In this document: piece after piece, positions 8,125-19,337 of the stretch
Numbering within the stretch: the stretch's first letter is position 1
How the letters are laid out: each line of letters begins with the position of its first letter
Assembly: GCA_001872605.1 (NCBI GenBank)
Contig: MNXM01000146.1
Location: 1-40,374 of the forward strand
Length of the DNA: 40,374 nucleotides
Direction of reading: 5' to 3'
Source of the DNA: Armatimonadetes bacterium CG2_30_59_28
GTDB taxonomy: Bacteria; Armatimonadota; Abditibacteriia; CG2-30-59-28
The notes under the pieces: model-generated
What the model was told of the DNA's origin: nothing
The model's database searches: none
The model's input: the letters and a program-made list of their open reading frames with translations, nothing else
Translations under genes and position numbers: made by a program

Positions 8125-9474
8125 TTGTTCAAACGAGTTCTGATAGCAAACCGAGGGGAAGTCGCCGTCCGAGTGATCCGCGCTTGCCAGGAACTGGACA
8201 TCGAGACAGTTGCCGTTTTCTCCGAAGGCGACCGTGACGCCCTGCACAGTCGGCTCGCCGATCAGGCTGTGTGCATCGGACCGGCGCCGGCACGGGACAG
8301 TTATCTGAACGTCGCCAACATCATCAGCGCGGCCTTCATCACGGGGGCGCAGGCCATCCATCCGGGCTACGGGTTTCTGGCCGAGAATCCCAACTTCGCG
8401 GAAATCTGTGAGCGGGTCAACATCAAGTTCATCGGTCCTACATCGCAGGTCATCGAGAAAATGGGGAACAAGGCCGAGGCGCGTAAGCTGATGCTAGAGT
8501 CCGAGGTCCCTGTTGTGCCTGGCACCGAAGGCATTATTTCCACCGAAAAGGACGCCATCAACTTCGCCCACAACATCGGGTACCCGGTGATCATCAAGGC
8601 CGCCGCTGGCGGTGGAGGGAGGGGGATGCGGATCGTGCAGAACGATACGGAGCTCTCTCAGGGACTCAACACTGCCCGGTCTGAATCGGAAGCGGCCTTC
8701 GGCAACGGAGACGTATACGTCGAGAAGTATATCGAGGAACCGCGGCATGTGGAGGTTCAGATCCTCGCCGACGAGCACGGACATGTCGTTCACCTGGGCG
8801 AAAGGGATTGCTCTCTCCAGACCAGTCGCCATCAGAAGATGCTGGAAGAATCCCCGTGCGCGGCTCTGAATCCCTCCCTTCGGAACCGCGTCGGAGAAGC
8901 GGCCATTCGAGCAGCAAAGGCTGTGGGGTACACCAACGCCGGCACCGTGGAGTTCCTCTTGGGGAGCAGGAACGAGTTCTTTTTCATGGAGATGAACACT
9001 CGCATCCAGGTCGAGCACCCGGTCAGCGAGATGGTCAGCGGCATCGACCTCGTCAAGGAGCAGATTCGCGTCGCCGCGGGCGAGCGACTCGGCTACCGCC
9101 AGCGAGACGTGCGGCTGAGCGGACATGCTATTGAATGCCGCATCACCGCAGAGGATCCGAAGAAGCGGTTTGCCCCTTCGGTGGGGAAGATTACAAAGTA
9201 CCACGCGCCCGGTGGCATTGGCGTTCGCGTGGATTCCCATATTTTCTCCGGCTACGTCATGCCGCCTTACTATGATTCTCTGCTTGCCAAGGTCATTTGC
9301 CACGGGCACAACCGCGCCGAAGCCATCCAGCGCATGCAGCGATCCCTTCACGAGATGGTGATTGAAGGCGTGAAGACCACTCTTTCCTTTCATCGCAGCA
9401 TCCTGTCCAACGCCTTCTTCAAGAAGGGCGAGGTCTACACCAACTTTATCAAACGGCGGATGGGTGAAGGATAG
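8125..9474 (+). CDS. accC: Biotin carboxylase of acetyl-CoA carboxylase
   Basis: A 449-residue ATP-grasp enzyme that carboxylates the biotin on AccB using ATP and bicarbonate. Visible landmarks are the N-terminal biotin-carboxylase fold (LIANRGEVAVRVIRAC), IHPGYGFLAEN, the glycine-rich ATP lid KAAAGGGGRGMRIV, HVEVQILAD, GERDCSLQ-RHQK, and the metal/bicarbonate stretch EMNTRIQVEHPVSEM. Length and motif order match the family. The start is TTG at 8125 with GAGG at 8111-8114 upstream; the next in-frame alternatives would remove the first strand. It follows the prepilin-like gene by 46 nt and precedes nusB by 105 nt. The carboxyltransferase genes accA and accD are not in the window. Confidence 0.96.
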   Translation: MFKRVLIANRGEVAVRVIRACQELDIETVAVFSEGDRDALHSRLADQAVCIGPAPARDSYLNVANIISAAFITGAQAIHPGYGFLAENPNFAEICERVNIKFIGPTSQVIEKMGNKAEARKLMLESEVPVVPGTEGIISTEKDAINFAHNIGYPVIIKAAAGGGGRGMRIVQNDTELSQGLNTARSESEAAFGNGDVYVEKYIEEPRHVEVQILADEHGHVVHLGERDCSLQTSRHQKMLEESPCAALNPSLRNRVGEAAIRAAKAVGYTNAGTVEFLLGSRNEFFFMEMNTRIQVEHPVSEMVSGIDLVKEQIRVAAGERLGYRQRDVRLSGHAIECRITAEDPKKRFAPSVGKITKYHAPGGIGVRVDSHIFSGYVMPPYYDSLLAKVICHGHNRAEAIQRMQRSLHEMVIEGVKTTLSFHRSILSNAFFKKGEVYTNFIKRRMGEG

Positions 9475-9579
9475 AGGTGTGCGTGGGTGAGAGAAGGACC
9501 GCGCGGAATCTGCTGGGGCCATCCCCCCAACGCCTCGGACTCGCCGGGTATTTGACCAAATCAACCAGGTCTTTGACAA

Positions 9580-10002
9580 ATGGGTAAACGGAGAAAATCC
9601 CGCATACTGGCCCTGCAGTGGCTCTATCAGATGGACATCACCGACGGGGAACCGCAGGAGTCGATGGACATCGAAGCGGATTGGGCGCCCGATGATCCTG
9701 AAATTCGGGCGTTCGCAAGGAAGCTGGTGGAAGGGGTCCACTGCCACCGCGCCGAGTTGGACGCCATCATCACCCAGTATGCCTCCGGTTGGTCACTCGA
9801 CCGCCTCGCTCTCGTGGACCGCAACCTGCTCCGTATGGCCCTGCTGGAGATCAACCACATGCCTGACGTCCCCCACCGCGTTGCCATCAACGAAGCTGTT
9901 GAGCTGGCGAAAACATTCAGCACCGCTGAATCGGGACGATTCGTCAATGGCATTCTCGGCAATTATGCCCGCTCCAGCATAATCGATGATCCACAAACGT
10001 GA
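9580..10002 (+). CDS. nusB: Transcription antitermination factor NusB
   Basis: A 140-residue all-helical protein matching NusB in length and in motifs: RRKSRILALQWLYQMD at the start, WSLDRLALVDRNLLRMALLEI in the middle and VAINEAVELAKTFSTAESGRFVNGILGN near the end. NusB binds boxA RNA with S10 (NusE) to prevent premature termination in rRNA operons. It is the last gene of the accB operon as far as can be seen, 105 nt after accC. The ATG at 9580 has only a weak site (CCAGG). A convergent inverted repeat lies downstream. Confidence 0.93.
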   Translation: MGKRRKSRILALQWLYQMDITDGEPQESMDIEADWAPDDPEIRAFARKLVEGVHCHRAELDAIITQYASGWSLDRLALVDRNLLRMALLEINHMPDVPHRVAINEAVELAKTFSTAESGRFVNGILGNYARSSIIDDPQT

Positions 10003-10085
10003 GAGGGTGGACAATGCCCCCCGACGCAAGTCCCACGCTCCAACATGCAATGTTACGGTTCGTGCAACTGGCGTTGGGATTGTAT

Positions 10086-10150
10086 CCGTTCAGTTGAGTG
10101 CAAAGCCCCTCAGTTTGATACGGGGGGCGTTCCTACCGACAACTGAACGG
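10086..10150. repeat. 11-bp inverted repeat enclosing a GC-rich hairpin, between convergent nusB and sdhB
   Basis: CCGTTCAGTTG (10086-10096) is a perfect reverse complement of CAACTGAACGG (10140-10150). Inside, GCCCC and GGGGC arms can form a second stem. It could serve as a bidirectional RNA-folding element at the ends of two convergent transcripts. It lacks a clear T tract, so it is not a standard intrinsic terminator. Confidence 0.7.
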
Positions 10151-10178
10151 TTACTCGGGATTTGACGTCCTTTTCCGG

Positions 10179-10925
10179 TCAGGCGCGATTGACACTGGCG
10201 CGGAGGAATTCCCAATTCATTCGCGCGATGTTGCGGACGGAGATTTCTTTGGGGCAGGCGGCTTCACATTCGCCGACATTGGTGCAGCCGCCGAAGCCGG
10301 CGGCTTCCATTGCTTCCACCATGCGGAGGGCGCGCTGGTGACGCTCGGGATATCCTTGGGGGAGAAGGGCGAGTTGAGAGATCTTGGCGCCGGTAAAAAG
10401 CATCGCTGCGGCATTAGGGCAGGCGGCCACGCATGCGCCGCACCCGATACACGCCGCCGAGTCCATAGCTTCTTCCGCCTTGTCCTTGGGAACGGGGATG
10501 GCATTCGCGTCCGGCGCGGCGCCGGTGTTGACGGACACGTAGCCTCCGGCGATGATAATTTCATCCAGGGCAGAGCGATCCACTATCAGGTCTTTGATGA
10601 TGGGGAACGCTTTCGCCCGCCACGGTTCCAGCACCAGCGTCTGTCCGTCCCGGAAGTGTCGCATGTGCAGTTGGCAGAGCGTGGTGCCCTTCTGCGGACC
10701 GTGGGCCTGACCATCCACCATGCAACCGCAGCAGCCACAGATTCCCTCCCGGCAGTCGTGCTCGAAGGCAATGGGCTCGATGCCCTTAAGCATTAACTCA
10801 TTGTTCACGACGTCCAGCATCTCCAGAAAAGAAGCGTCGGGTGAGATATTCGTGGCTTCGTAGACAGCGAATTTTCCTTGAGCTTCTAATCTTTCTTGCC
10901 GCCAGACTTTCAGTTTGAGATTCAT
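10179..10925 (-). CDS. sdhB: Succinate dehydrogenase / fumarate reductase iron-sulfur subunit
   Basis: A 248-residue electron-transfer subunit linking the flavoprotein to the quinone site. Three clusters can be read. The [2Fe-2S] ligands are Cys58, 63, 66 and 84 ([11 protein letters not shown]). The [4Fe-4S] ligands are Cys159, 162, 165 with Cys169 ([12 protein letters not shown]). The [3Fe-4S] ligands are Cys214, 220 and 224 ([12 protein letters not shown]), with two of the clusters sharing ligands in the usual way. The start is ATG 10925 with AGGA 9 nt upstream, preferred to TTG 10943. It is the last gene of sdhC-sdhA-sdhB. It is separated from sdhA by an unusually long 203-bp gap that contains a hairpin. 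Confidence 0.93.
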   Translation of the reverse strand: MNLKLKVWRQERLEAQGKFAVYEATNISPDASFLEMLDVVNNELMLKGIEPIAFEHDCREGICGCCGCMVDGQAHGPQKGTTLCQLHMRHFRDGQTLVLEPWRAKAFPIIKDLIVDRSALDEIIIAGGYVSVNTGAAPDANAIPVPKDKAEEAMDSAACIGCGACVAACPNAAAMLFTGAKISQLALLPQGYPERHQRALRMVEAMEAAGFGGCTNVGECEAACPKEISVRNIARMNWEFLRASVNRA

Positions 10926-11039
10926 AGGAGTATATCCTGACAATTCATTGGTGCGCCGTGTTCATCGGGGGTATGTTTTTTGCGACGGCATTTTCTCGGG
11001 AAATTGCTCTCATGTGGGATGAGTCTCCCTCGAACGGTA

Positions 11040-11065
11040 TTGCTGGAGATACAAACCTCCAGCAA
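11040..11065 (-). other. 9-bp stem-loop in the sdhA-sdhB intercistronic gap
   Basis: TTGCTGGAG (11040-11048) and CTCCAGCAA (11057-11065) are perfectly complementary around an 8-base loop. There is no T tract on the minus-strand side, so it looks more like an mRNA processing or stabilising structure than a terminator. Confidence 0.6.
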
Positions 11066-11128
11066 ACCAACGTTGCTGTGCCCTATGGACATGGATGGCA
11101 ACTTCTTCCCTTTCCATTCTCGGACTCT

Positions 11129-13042
11129 CTATTTGTAACTCCTCTGTGACAACTCGATGGACTCGAACTGGAGAGGCTCCTTGCGCAGTGTCGGTGTCTC
11201 GCCGACGCCATTGAACTCCCAGGCCGCGACGTAAGCGAAGTGCTCATCGTCCCTCCGGGCCTCGTTCTCGGGCGTCTGACTTTCTTCGCGAAAATGGCCG
11301 CCGCACGATTCAGAGCGATGGAGGGCGTCGTCGACCAGCAGAGCGGCAAACTCGAGAAAATCGGCGACGCGCCCGGCGCGTTCGAGATTTTGGTTCAACG
11401 CTCTCCCCGAACCCAAAACCGTGACGGTTTCCCAGAACTCCTGGCGAACCCGTGGAATCTGCGCTTGCGCGTCCTTGAGTCCGGACTCGTTCCGCGACAG
11501 GCCGCACTGGTTCCACAGCAGCAGACCCAAATCGCGGTGGAGCTGGCCAACGGTTCGCTTTCCGTTCACTGCAAGCAATCGCGAAGTCCTTTCCTTCGCC
11601 GCGGCGAGAGCTTCCCGGCACGCCTCATGGTCGCTGGAGACGTGTGGCAGCTCCGCGCCTGATAAGTACCCCCCCAGCGTGTAGGGGATCACAAAGTAGC
11701 CATCAGCCAGTCCCTGCATGAGGGCGCTGGCGCCGAGGCGATTGGCGCCATGGTCGGAGAAATTGGCTTCGCCCAGCACGAAGAGACCAGGCACGTTGCT
11801 CATTAGATTGTAATCGACCCACAGACCTCCCATCGCGTAGTGCGGTGCCGGGTAGATCTTCATGGGGACCTTGTAGGCGTTCTCAGCCGTGATCCGTTCG
11901 TACATGTCAAACAGGTTTCCGTACCGCTCACGAATCTTGTCCTGGCCATCTCGCGCAATCGCCTCGTGAAAATCAAGGTACACGGCGCGGCCCGTTTCAC
12001 CCACGCCGCGGGCCTCGTCGCACACTTGTTTGGCGTTGCGGGAGGCGACGTCCCGTGGGACGAGGTTCCCGAAGGCTGGGTACTTTCGCTCCAGAAAATA
12101 GTCGCGCTCAACTTCGGGTATCTGCTCCGGCGAACGCTCATCGCCCGCCTGTGCAGGCACCCATACGCGTCCATCATTCCGGAGGCTCTCGCTCATCAAT
12201 GTGAGCTTGGACTGGTAATCGCCGTGGACGGGGATGCACGTCGGATGAATCTGGGTGTAGCAGGGATTGGCAAACAACGCACCTCGCCGGTGGGCGCGCC
12301 AGGTTGCTGTCACGTTGCTCGCGGCAGCGTTGGTGGAGAGATAGAAGACGTTGGTATACCCCCCCGTGCAGAGCAGAACCGCGTGCGCGGTGTGGGCCTC
12401 GGTGTCACCGGTGAGCAGGTTCCGCGTCACGATGCCGCGCGCGACGCCGTTGACGACCACCAGGTCCAGCATCTCGTGGCGCGGGTACAGCTTGATCTTT
12501 CCCTCGGCGACCTGCCGCAGCATCGCCCCGTAGGCTCCCAGCAGTAGTTGTTGTCCGGTTTGTCCACGAGCATAGAAAGTCCGAGAAACCTGCGCGCCTC
12601 CAAAGGAACGGTTTGCCAGCAGACCTCCGTATTCCCGGGCGAACGGGACGCCTTGTGCCGTGCACTGGTCAATAATACTGTTGCTCACCTGTGCCAATCG
12701 ATATACGTTTGCTTCGCGCGACCGGTAGTCGCCCCCCTTGATCGTGTCGCGGAAGAGCCGGTGGATGCTGTCGCCATCATTGGCGTAGTTCTTGGCAGCG
12801 TTGATGCCCCCCTGAGCGGCGATGCTGTGTGCGCGCCGTGGGCTGTCCTGAACGCAAAACGTGCGGACGCTGTAGCCAAGCTCTGCGAGGCTTGCCGAAG
12901 CCGACGCTCCGGCGAGACCGGTCCCAACAACAATGATATCCAGCTTTCGTTTGTTGGCTGGGCTTACCAGTTTCAGGTCGAATTGGTATCGGTCCCACTT
13001 CTCATGGAGGGGTCCCGAAGGGATGTGTGCGTCCAGCTTCAT
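11129..13042 (-). CDS. sdhA: Succinate dehydrogenase / fumarate reductase flavoprotein subunit
   Basis: A 637-residue FAD protein that oxidises succinate or reduces fumarate. An N-terminal dinucleotide-binding stretch ([20 protein letters not shown]) is followed by the covalent-flavin motif [11 protein letters not shown], then [18 protein letters not shown], a substrate-site HPT (QIHPTCIPV), a catalytic arginine region and the late [20 protein letters not shown]. Overall it resembles the B-type enzymes of Bacteroidetes, epsilonproteobacteria and Bacillus, in line with the single cytochrome-b gene next to it. The start is ATG 13042 with AGAGGGGG upstream. The ATG overlaps the sdhC stop (ATGA at 13042-13039), so the two are translationally coupled. 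The reading frame continues upstream but without support. Confidence 0.94.
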   Translation of the reverse strand: MKLDAHIPSGPLHEKWDRYQFDLKLVSPANKRKLDIIVVGTGLAGASASASLAELGYSVRTFCVQDSPRRAHSIAAQGGINAAKNYANDGDSIHRLFRDTIKGGDYRSREANVYRLAQVSNSIIDQCTAQGVPFAREYGGLLANRSFGGAQVSRTFYARGQTGQQLLLGAYGAMLRQVAEGKIKLYPRHEMLDLVVVNGVARGIVTRNLLTGDTEAHTAHAVLLCTGGYTNVFYLSTNAAASNVTATWRAHRRGALFANPCYTQIHPTCIPVHGDYQSKLTLMSESLRNDGRVWVPAQAGDERSPEQIPEVERDYFLERKYPAFGNLVPRDVASRNAKQVCDEARGVGETGRAVYLDFHEAIARDGQDKIRERYGNLFDMYERITAENAYKVPMKIYPAPHYAMGGLWVDYNLMSNVPGLFVLGEANFSDHGANRLGASALMQGLADGYFVIPYTLGGYLSGAELPHVSSDHEACREALAAAKERTSRLLAVNGKRTVGQLHRDLGLLLWNQCGLSRNESGLKDAQAQIPRVRQEFWETVTVLGSGRALNQNLERAGRVADFLEFAALLVDDALHRSESCGGHFREESQTPENEARRDDEHFAYVAAWEFNGVGETPTLRKEPLQFESIELSQRSYK

Positions 13043-13686
13043 GGTTGTCCCCCTCTGAAAACAAATACCCAGATTGGGAATGTACTGAAACCCACTGCAA
13101 TCAACCACCCAAAGAGACGGGAGACGCGTCGCAGCGTTGGTCCAAACTTCGGATGCTCAAACCCGATGGAGCGGAAGGCGCTCTGAAAGGCGTGGCTGCT
13201 GTGAAGTCCGACGACGCAAACCGCCAAGACATACCAGACAGCGTAAATCGGTTGCCGGAACAATTCCACCATCGCTGCGTAGAAATTCTCGCCGCGCTCT
13301 CCGAACTTGAAATGACGGAGATGCAGAACCAAGAAAAAACCGATGACGATGCCGGAGTAGATCATGGTGGATGCGGCAATGCCCCTTTCCCCTTTGCGGT
13401 TCTTGACAGCGTATCCCTGAGGGCGCGCCTTGCCATTCTCGAGCGTCACCGCAACTCCCAGCAACACGTGCAACAGCAGCAGCACGAGAAGCCCGATTTC
13501 CATCGGGACGATGAAGGGGCTTTCTACGAGATGTTCCGAGTAGTCGTGAAAGGCTTCCGCACCGGCGTAGAAGAAGAGGTTCCCGTACAGGTGCACGAGC
13601 AGGAACCCACACCAACCTAACCCGGTTAGCCCCATAAGGCACTTGCGGAAAACCGATGAGCGGATTACGGTTATCAAACGGTTCAT
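13039..13686 (-). CDS. sdhC: Succinate dehydrogenase cytochrome b558 subunit (B-type membrane anchor)
   Basis: A 215-residue membrane protein with about five hydrophobic helices: residues about 17-37, 60-80, 108-130, 150-170 and 185-208. Histidines near helix ends ([36 protein letters not shown]) are the expected ligands for the two hemes of this family. It passes electrons between the iron-sulfur subunit and menaquinone or quinone. Having a single fused C/D-type anchor places it with the B-type complexes. The start is ATG 13686 with GAGG six bases upstream; the longer frame to 13746 lacks a ribosome site. It is the first gene of the sdh operon. Confidence 0.9.
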   Translation of the reverse strand: MNRLITVIRSSVFRKCLMGLTGLGWCGFLLVHLYGNLFFYAGAEAFHDYSEHLVESPFIVPMEIGLLVLLLLHVLLGVAVTLENGKARPQGYAVKNRKGERGIAASTMIYSGIVIGFFLVLHLRHFKFGERGENFYAAMVELFRQPIYAVWYVLAVCVVGLHSSHAFQSAFRSIGFEHPKFGPTLRRVSRLFGWLIAVGFSTFPIWVFVFRGGQP

Positions 13687-13740
13687 TTTGGGCCTCGTTT
13701 TGGAGAACGCAGTCAATAAGTAGATCGTCATAAATTCTGT

Positions 13741-13892
13741 CCCCATTTTCTCACCACAGAGATCCCGGAGAACGCGGACTCACAGAGTCCGAACAGAAAA
13801 GAAGGCAAATCTTCGCACGCTCTGCGCTCTCTGCGATGGACAGATTATTGATGATTTACTTATAGAAACGACTTGGGAGCCGTAACGTTACG
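13741..13892. repeat. Dispersed-repeat-like stretch and palindromes between acs and sdhC
   Basis: The plus strand reads TCACCACAGAGA..., then ...GCTCTGCGCTCTCTGCGA, a degenerate CACAGAG/CTCTGCG motif pair. Between them CGGACTC (13775-13781) and GAGTCCG (13785-13791) form a 7-bp hairpin with an ACA loop. A perfect 12-bp palindrome, CGTAACGTTACG, sits at 13881-13892. The stretch occupies the 247-bp gap upstream of sdhC. No clear sigma-70 promoter for sdhC was found in it. Confidence 0.55.
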
Positions 13893-13933
13893 CGGAAAGG
13901 CCACGCTCCGGCCCCTCATTTATCTTTGCTCTA

Positions 13934-16045
13934 TTACGACTCCTGCCCGAACTTGGCGAGTTCTTCTCGTTCTTCGTCGGTCAACTCTTTCGGCGCATCC
14001 CCGCGAGCAATTTTTTCGGACTGCACATGCTGGCGCACATCCTCTACGATTTCCGAATTCGCCAAGGTCATGGTGTCGCCCGGGTCGGTAAAGTTAGAGA
14101 TGCCGGCAAGTACACGGCGCATAATCTTGCCGGAGCGTGTTTTCGGCATGTCGGGCACAATCCAAACGTTCTTGGGCCGGGCGATTTTTCCGATGGTCTT
14201 TTCAATCGCTGCGGTAACTTTTTGCTGGATCTCGTCACTCGGGTCAACACTCGGTTGCAGGGCAACATATATTTCGACGGCCCGCCCCCGGATTTCATCC
14301 AGCACAGGGACAGCGGCAGCTTCGACTACTTCCTCGACAGTGAGGCAGGCGGACTCCAGTTCTTTCGTGCCCAAGCGGTGCCCGGCGACATTGATGACAT
14401 CATCGACCCGTCCAAGGATGCGGAGATAGCCATCGGCCGCCTGCATAGCTCCATCGCCGGCGAGGTACGGCCAATCTTGCCAGTTTTTGCTTTCTCTGTT
14501 TTTGCAGTACTTGGCGAAATATATCTCCACAAAGCGATCTGGGTCTCCCCAGATGGTCTGGAAGATGCCTGGCCACGGATTGCGGATGCAGATGTTGCCT
14601 GCCGTGCCGCTACCGGCTTCCACCTCGTTGCCTTTCTCATCATACACTATCGGATAAATGCCCAGTACGCCCGGGCCGCAACTGCCCGGTTTCATCGGGT
14701 GCAAAGCAGGAAGCGTGCTCCCCAGGAAACCGCCGTTTTCGGTCTGCCACCAGGTATCAACAATCACCGCTTCGCCCTTGCCGACCGCGGCGTAGTACCA
14801 GCGCCACACCTCCGGCTCAATCGGCTCACCTACGGTGGTCATGTGCTTAAAGTGGTAATTGTATTTCGCGGGTTCTCCGGGACCTGCCTTGCGCAACATA
14901 CGGATAGTAGTAGGCGCCGTGTGGAAGATATTCACATCGAGGCGTTCCGCTACCCGCCACGGCCGCCCCGCGTCCGGATAGGTGGGCACCCCTTCGTACA
15001 TCACGCTGGTGGCGCACAAGGCCAGCGGGCCATACACGATGTACGAATGGCCGGTAATCCAACCGATGTCTGCCAGACACCAGTAAGTATCTTCAGGATG
15101 GATATCCTGGTAATACTTGGAGGTTCCGGCCACGTAAGCAAGGTAACCCCCTGTGCTATGCTGGCACCCCTTGGGGCTTGCGGTCGTGCCGCTGGTATAC
15201 ATCAGGAATAAGGGAGCCTCCGCTGGCATCGATACCGGCGCGATACGTTTCCCTGTATAATCCTTCAGCAAATCGTTCACGATGAAATCGCGGTCCTCCA
15301 CCAACGGAGTGGGTGATGAATACTGCTGAGGGTAACGGCGCCAGATGAGCACCTTATCGACATGGACACCCTCCGACTCAGCCCGCGCCACCGCCTCATC
15401 GGCCTTGGCCTTGTGGTCGATCAGGCTGCCGTTCCGATAGTAGGCGTCCATGGTCACCAAGACGTGACTGCCCGAATCGATGATGCGGTCGCCGCACGCT
15501 TGCCCGCTAAAACCGCCGAACACCTGCGAGTGGATAATTCCTAACCGGGCGCAGGCCAACATCGACACTGACAGCTCGGGCAGCATCGGCATGTGGAAGG
15601 TGACGCGGTCGCCCGTTTTTAGTCCGCAGAAATCGCGTAGGAGGGCAGCGAACTCGTTGACCTGCACATACAGTTCCTGGTAGGTGATCACGCGGTCCTC
15701 TTCTTCCTCGGGTTCCGGCACCCAGATAAACGCCGCTTTGTTCCGGTTTTTCGCCAGATGGCGGTCGACACAGTTGTAACAAGCATTGAGTCTTCCGCCG
15801 ACGAACCACTTCCAGAACGGCGCATTGCTGGTGTCCAGCGTCGTGTGCCAGTATTTGTCCCACGTGAGTAGGTCCGCATACTCCTTGAAACATTCGGGGA
15901 AATGCTCTTCACTGAATCGTTCAAGGATACCCGGATCCGCGGCATTTGCCTGTCCGATGAACTTGGCGGAGGGCGGGAAGTAATCCTCCTCCTTCCAATG
16001 GACAGCAATCTGAGCCTCCGTGACCCCTGCCTGTCGCTTTACCAT
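13934..16045 (-). CDS. acs: Acetyl-CoA synthetase (AMP-forming), divergent subfamily
   Basis: A 703-residue ANL-superfamily enzyme that activates acetate to acetyl-CoA via acetyl-AMP. Visible features are the ACS N-terminal extension, FHMPMLPELSVSMLACARLG, the phosphate-binding loop TSGTTASPKG (commonly TSGSTGKPKG), DIGWITGHSY, the VDTWWQTENGG core motif, the hinge region LGRVDDVINVAGHRLGT and the catalytic lysine in RSGKIMRR at about residue 640. The start is ATG 16045, eight bases after AAGGAG; GTG 16054 and ATG 16051 overlap that site. The phosphate loop is atypical, so a related short-chain acid cannot be excluded. It lies between mdh and the sdh genes, with its own probable promoter. Confidence 0.88.
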   Translation of the reverse strand: MVKRQAGVTEAQIAVHWKEEDYFPPSAKFIGQANAADPGILERFSEEHFPECFKEYADLLTWDKYWHTTLDTSNAPFWKWFVGGRLNACYNCVDRHLAKNRNKAAFIWVPEPEEEEDRVITYQELYVQVNEFAALLRDFCGLKTGDRVTFHMPMLPELSVSMLACARLGIIHSQVFGGFSGQACGDRIIDSGSHVLVTMDAYYRNGSLIDHKAKADEAVARAESEGVHVDKVLIWRRYPQQYSSPTPLVEDRDFIVNDLLKDYTGKRIAPVSMPAEAPLFLMYTSGTTASPKGCQHSTGGYLAYVAGTSKYYQDIHPEDTYWCLADIGWITGHSYIVYGPLALCATSVMYEGVPTYPDAGRPWRVAERLDVNIFHTAPTTIRMLRKAGPGEPAKYNYHFKHMTTVGEPIEPEVWRWYYAAVGKGEAVIVDTWWQTENGGFLGSTLPALHPMKPGSCGPGVLGIYPIVYDEKGNEVEAGSGTAGNICIRNPWPGIFQTIWGDPDRFVEIYFAKYCKNRESKNWQDWPYLAGDGAMQAADGYLRILGRVDDVINVAGHRLGTKELESACLTVEEVVEAAAVPVLDEIRGRAVEIYVALQPSVDPSDEIQQKVTAAIEKTIGKIARPKNVWIVPDMPKTRSGKIMRRVLAGISNFTDPGDTMTLANSEIVEDVRQHVQSEKIARGDAPKELTDEEREELAKFGQES

Positions 16046-16165
16046 ACGCATCACTCCTTATAGATATCTACTGAGCTACCTGGGCTGCCATCAGCGCCCC
16101 TTCCTTTGTGTGCGGACTCCAACGATACCGCCGCCGGAGAGCACTCCATCGCCAAACGACGCTGA

Positions 16166-16195
16166 ATGATAGACCAAACTTTGCACTCCTATCAA
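16166..16195 (-). promoter_or_regulatory. Probable sigma-70 promoter of acs
   Basis: On the minus strand TTGATA (16195-16190), an 18-base spacer and TATCAT (16171-16166). Transcription would start near 16159, giving a leader of roughly 115 nt before the acs ATG. Confidence 0.45.
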
Positions 16196-16303
16196 GGTAT
16201 TGCAGGACGTCGGCATAAGAACGAGCCGGCGACACGGCAAAAGTCTAACAGAAGCCTCGAGACCCAACGTTGCTCAACATGCCGGCAAGGAAGAGTGTTG
16301 CGC

Positions 16304-17747
<1,444 letters not shown>

Positions 17748-18110
17748 CGAACAAGACCTGTCCTTCCTGAATGGCTTCCAGCATCCGCGGGGTAGCATCC
17801 TCCACGGGAATCAAGTCCACTTCGAACGGCGAGGCCGCATCACAGGCCGCGCCCAGAGCCTTCCAGTACTTGTCCGCCGGCAATCCCCTGACCGCCAAGT
17901 CGATGTCGGGCCGGCCCGCCGGAACGGCGCTACGCGTCAGAGAACCCACGAGGCAAACCGTTTCTACTCCAAAGTCGCGCGCTAACGTGCGCGCAATAAG
18001 ATCCGCGCACTCACGAGCATCCCGCTTCCACTGCTCGCGTTCAGCCTGGCGCTGCTCGCATCGCACGCGCCACCTCAGGCGGTAACCCTCCAACTGTCCC
18101 TGGCTGAGTT

Positions 18111-18992
18111 TCATTGCAGCACTCTCTTCACCAGCGTCGGAACTTCATTGGGAAGGTTGGCCACAGCAACCCCAACCGCGTCGAGAGCCTCAATCTTCCC
18201 CTGGGCTGTGCCGCTGCTACCGGAGACGATCGCTCCGGCATGACCCATGCGCTTGCCGGGTGGCGCCGTCTTTCCAGCGATGAAGGATACCACAGGTTTC
18301 GTCATCTTGTCACGGATGAATTCTGCTGCAACTTCTTCATCGTTTCCACCGATTTCACCAATCAACACCACAGCAGCGGTCTCGGGGTCCCCTTCGAATC
18401 GTCTCAGCACGTCGACAAAGGATGACCCAATGATGGGATCGCCGCCAATGCCGACGCAGGTGCTCTGTCCCAGTCCTGCCTGGGTCAACTCATTCACGAT
18501 CTCGTACGTGAGCGTGCCACTGCGGGACACCAGCCCCACGTTGCCCGGCATGAAGATGTTGCCTGGCAGAATGCCTGCCTTGCACTTCCCCGGGGAGATG
18601 ACGCCAGGACAATTCGGGCCGATCATCCACCCCTGCGCCTCCATGAGGAAGCGGTGAACACGCAGCATGTCCTGGGTTGGAATCCCCTCCGTGATGCATA
18701 CGATCCCCGTCACTCCCGCATCCAGCGCCTCCAACACCGCGTCACACCCGAAGGGCGGCGGCACGAAGATAACCGTACAGTTCGCCTGAGCCTCAGTGAC
18801 GGCCTCCTTCACCGTGTTGAAAACCGGAACCCGGGCGCCCAGGTGCTCGATGACCTGCCCGCCTTTCCCCGGCGTCACTCCGGCAACGACGTTCGTGCCG
18901 TACTCGATCATCTGCCGGGTATGAAATTCCCCCTCCCGACCGGTGACCCCCTGCACGAGGAGACGGGTGGAGTTGTTAACGTAAATGCTCAA
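18111..18992 (-). CDS. sucD: Succinyl-CoA synthetase alpha subunit
   Basis: A 293-residue subunit that binds CoA and carries the phosphohistidine intermediate. Visible are the CoA-binding N terminus ([26 protein letters not shown]), [28 protein letters not shown] and the phosphorylated His251 in [15 protein letters not shown]. The start is TTG 18992 with GGGAG about 10 nt upstream. The partner sucC is not adjacent: two small genes (DUF4258 and DUF2283) lie between. Its stop codon is shared with the mntA start. The enzyme converts succinyl-CoA and NDP to succinate, CoA and NTP in the TCA cycle. Confidence 0.95.
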   Translation of the reverse strand: MSIYVNNSTRLLVQGVTGREGEFHTRQMIEYGTNVVAGVTPGKGGQVIEHLGARVPVFNTVKEAVTEAQANCTVIFVPPPFGCDAVLEALDAGVTGIVCITEGIPTQDMLRVHRFLMEAQGWMIGPNCPGVISPGKCKAGILPGNIFMPGNVGLVSRSGTLTYEIVNELTQAGLGQSTCVGIGGDPIIGSSFVDVLRRFEGDPETAAVVLIGEIGGNDEEVAAEFIRDKMTKPVVSFIAGKTAPPGKRMGHAGAIVSGSSGTAQGKIEALDAVGVAVANLPNEVPTLVKRVLQ

Positions 18993-19064
18993 AATCGTTC
19001 TTCTCCCTGACGGGTTGCTTCCCCTATCCTCGGATAGCCGCGCACAAAGCGCGACAATGTCCTG

Positions 19065-19316
19065 CTACGCAGCTTCTTGGAGGAAGATTGGGACTTCAGA
19101 TCTCTCCCCGGTTGCTTCGTTGACGACAACGAATTCTCCCGTCGCACCTCGCCGCAACTGCTCATTCGCGTTCAGCAACTCGATCCCGAAGATTCTACCG
19201 TCGGGGGACAGGTCAACCGTCAGCTCTTCGCTAACCCGAATGCTTTCCACTTCCACGCTCTTCTCCTGAAAGTAGATATAGGCAATGTTGTATCTGGGGT
19301 CATACGTAAGTCGCAT
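19065..19316 (-). CDS. DUF2283-family small protein, probable antitoxin partner
   Basis: An 83-residue acidic protein. The pattern MRLTYDPRYNIAYIYF, then VDLSPDGRIFGIELLNA, is characteristic of DUF2283, a short beta-rich family often encoded next to DUF4258 or similar small toxins. The ribosome site AGGAGAAG is about 9 nt upstream of ATG 19316. It follows the DUF4258 gene by 21 nt and precedes sucD by 72 nt, so sucD's leader lies after it. The role as antitoxin is inferred from family pairing, not shown. Confidence 0.65.
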   Translation of the reverse strand: MRLTYDPRYNIAYIYFQEKSVEVESIRVSEELTVDLSPDGRIFGIELLNANEQLRRGATGEFVVVNEATGERSEVPIFLQEAA

Positions 19317-19337
19317 CGGTTTCTTCTCCTTCTTGAC

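Noticed and set aside
8494-9747. 417-codon minus-strand open frame over accC and nusB
   Set aside because: It is antisense to two conserved genes with clear motifs and is a shadow frame.
11840-12547. 235-codon plus-strand frame inside sdhA
   Set aside because: It is antisense to the flavoprotein and has no supporting features.
14027-15211. 394-codon plus-strand open frame inside acs
   Set aside because: It is fully antisense to the acs coding frame; high G+C codon use opens the complementary frame.
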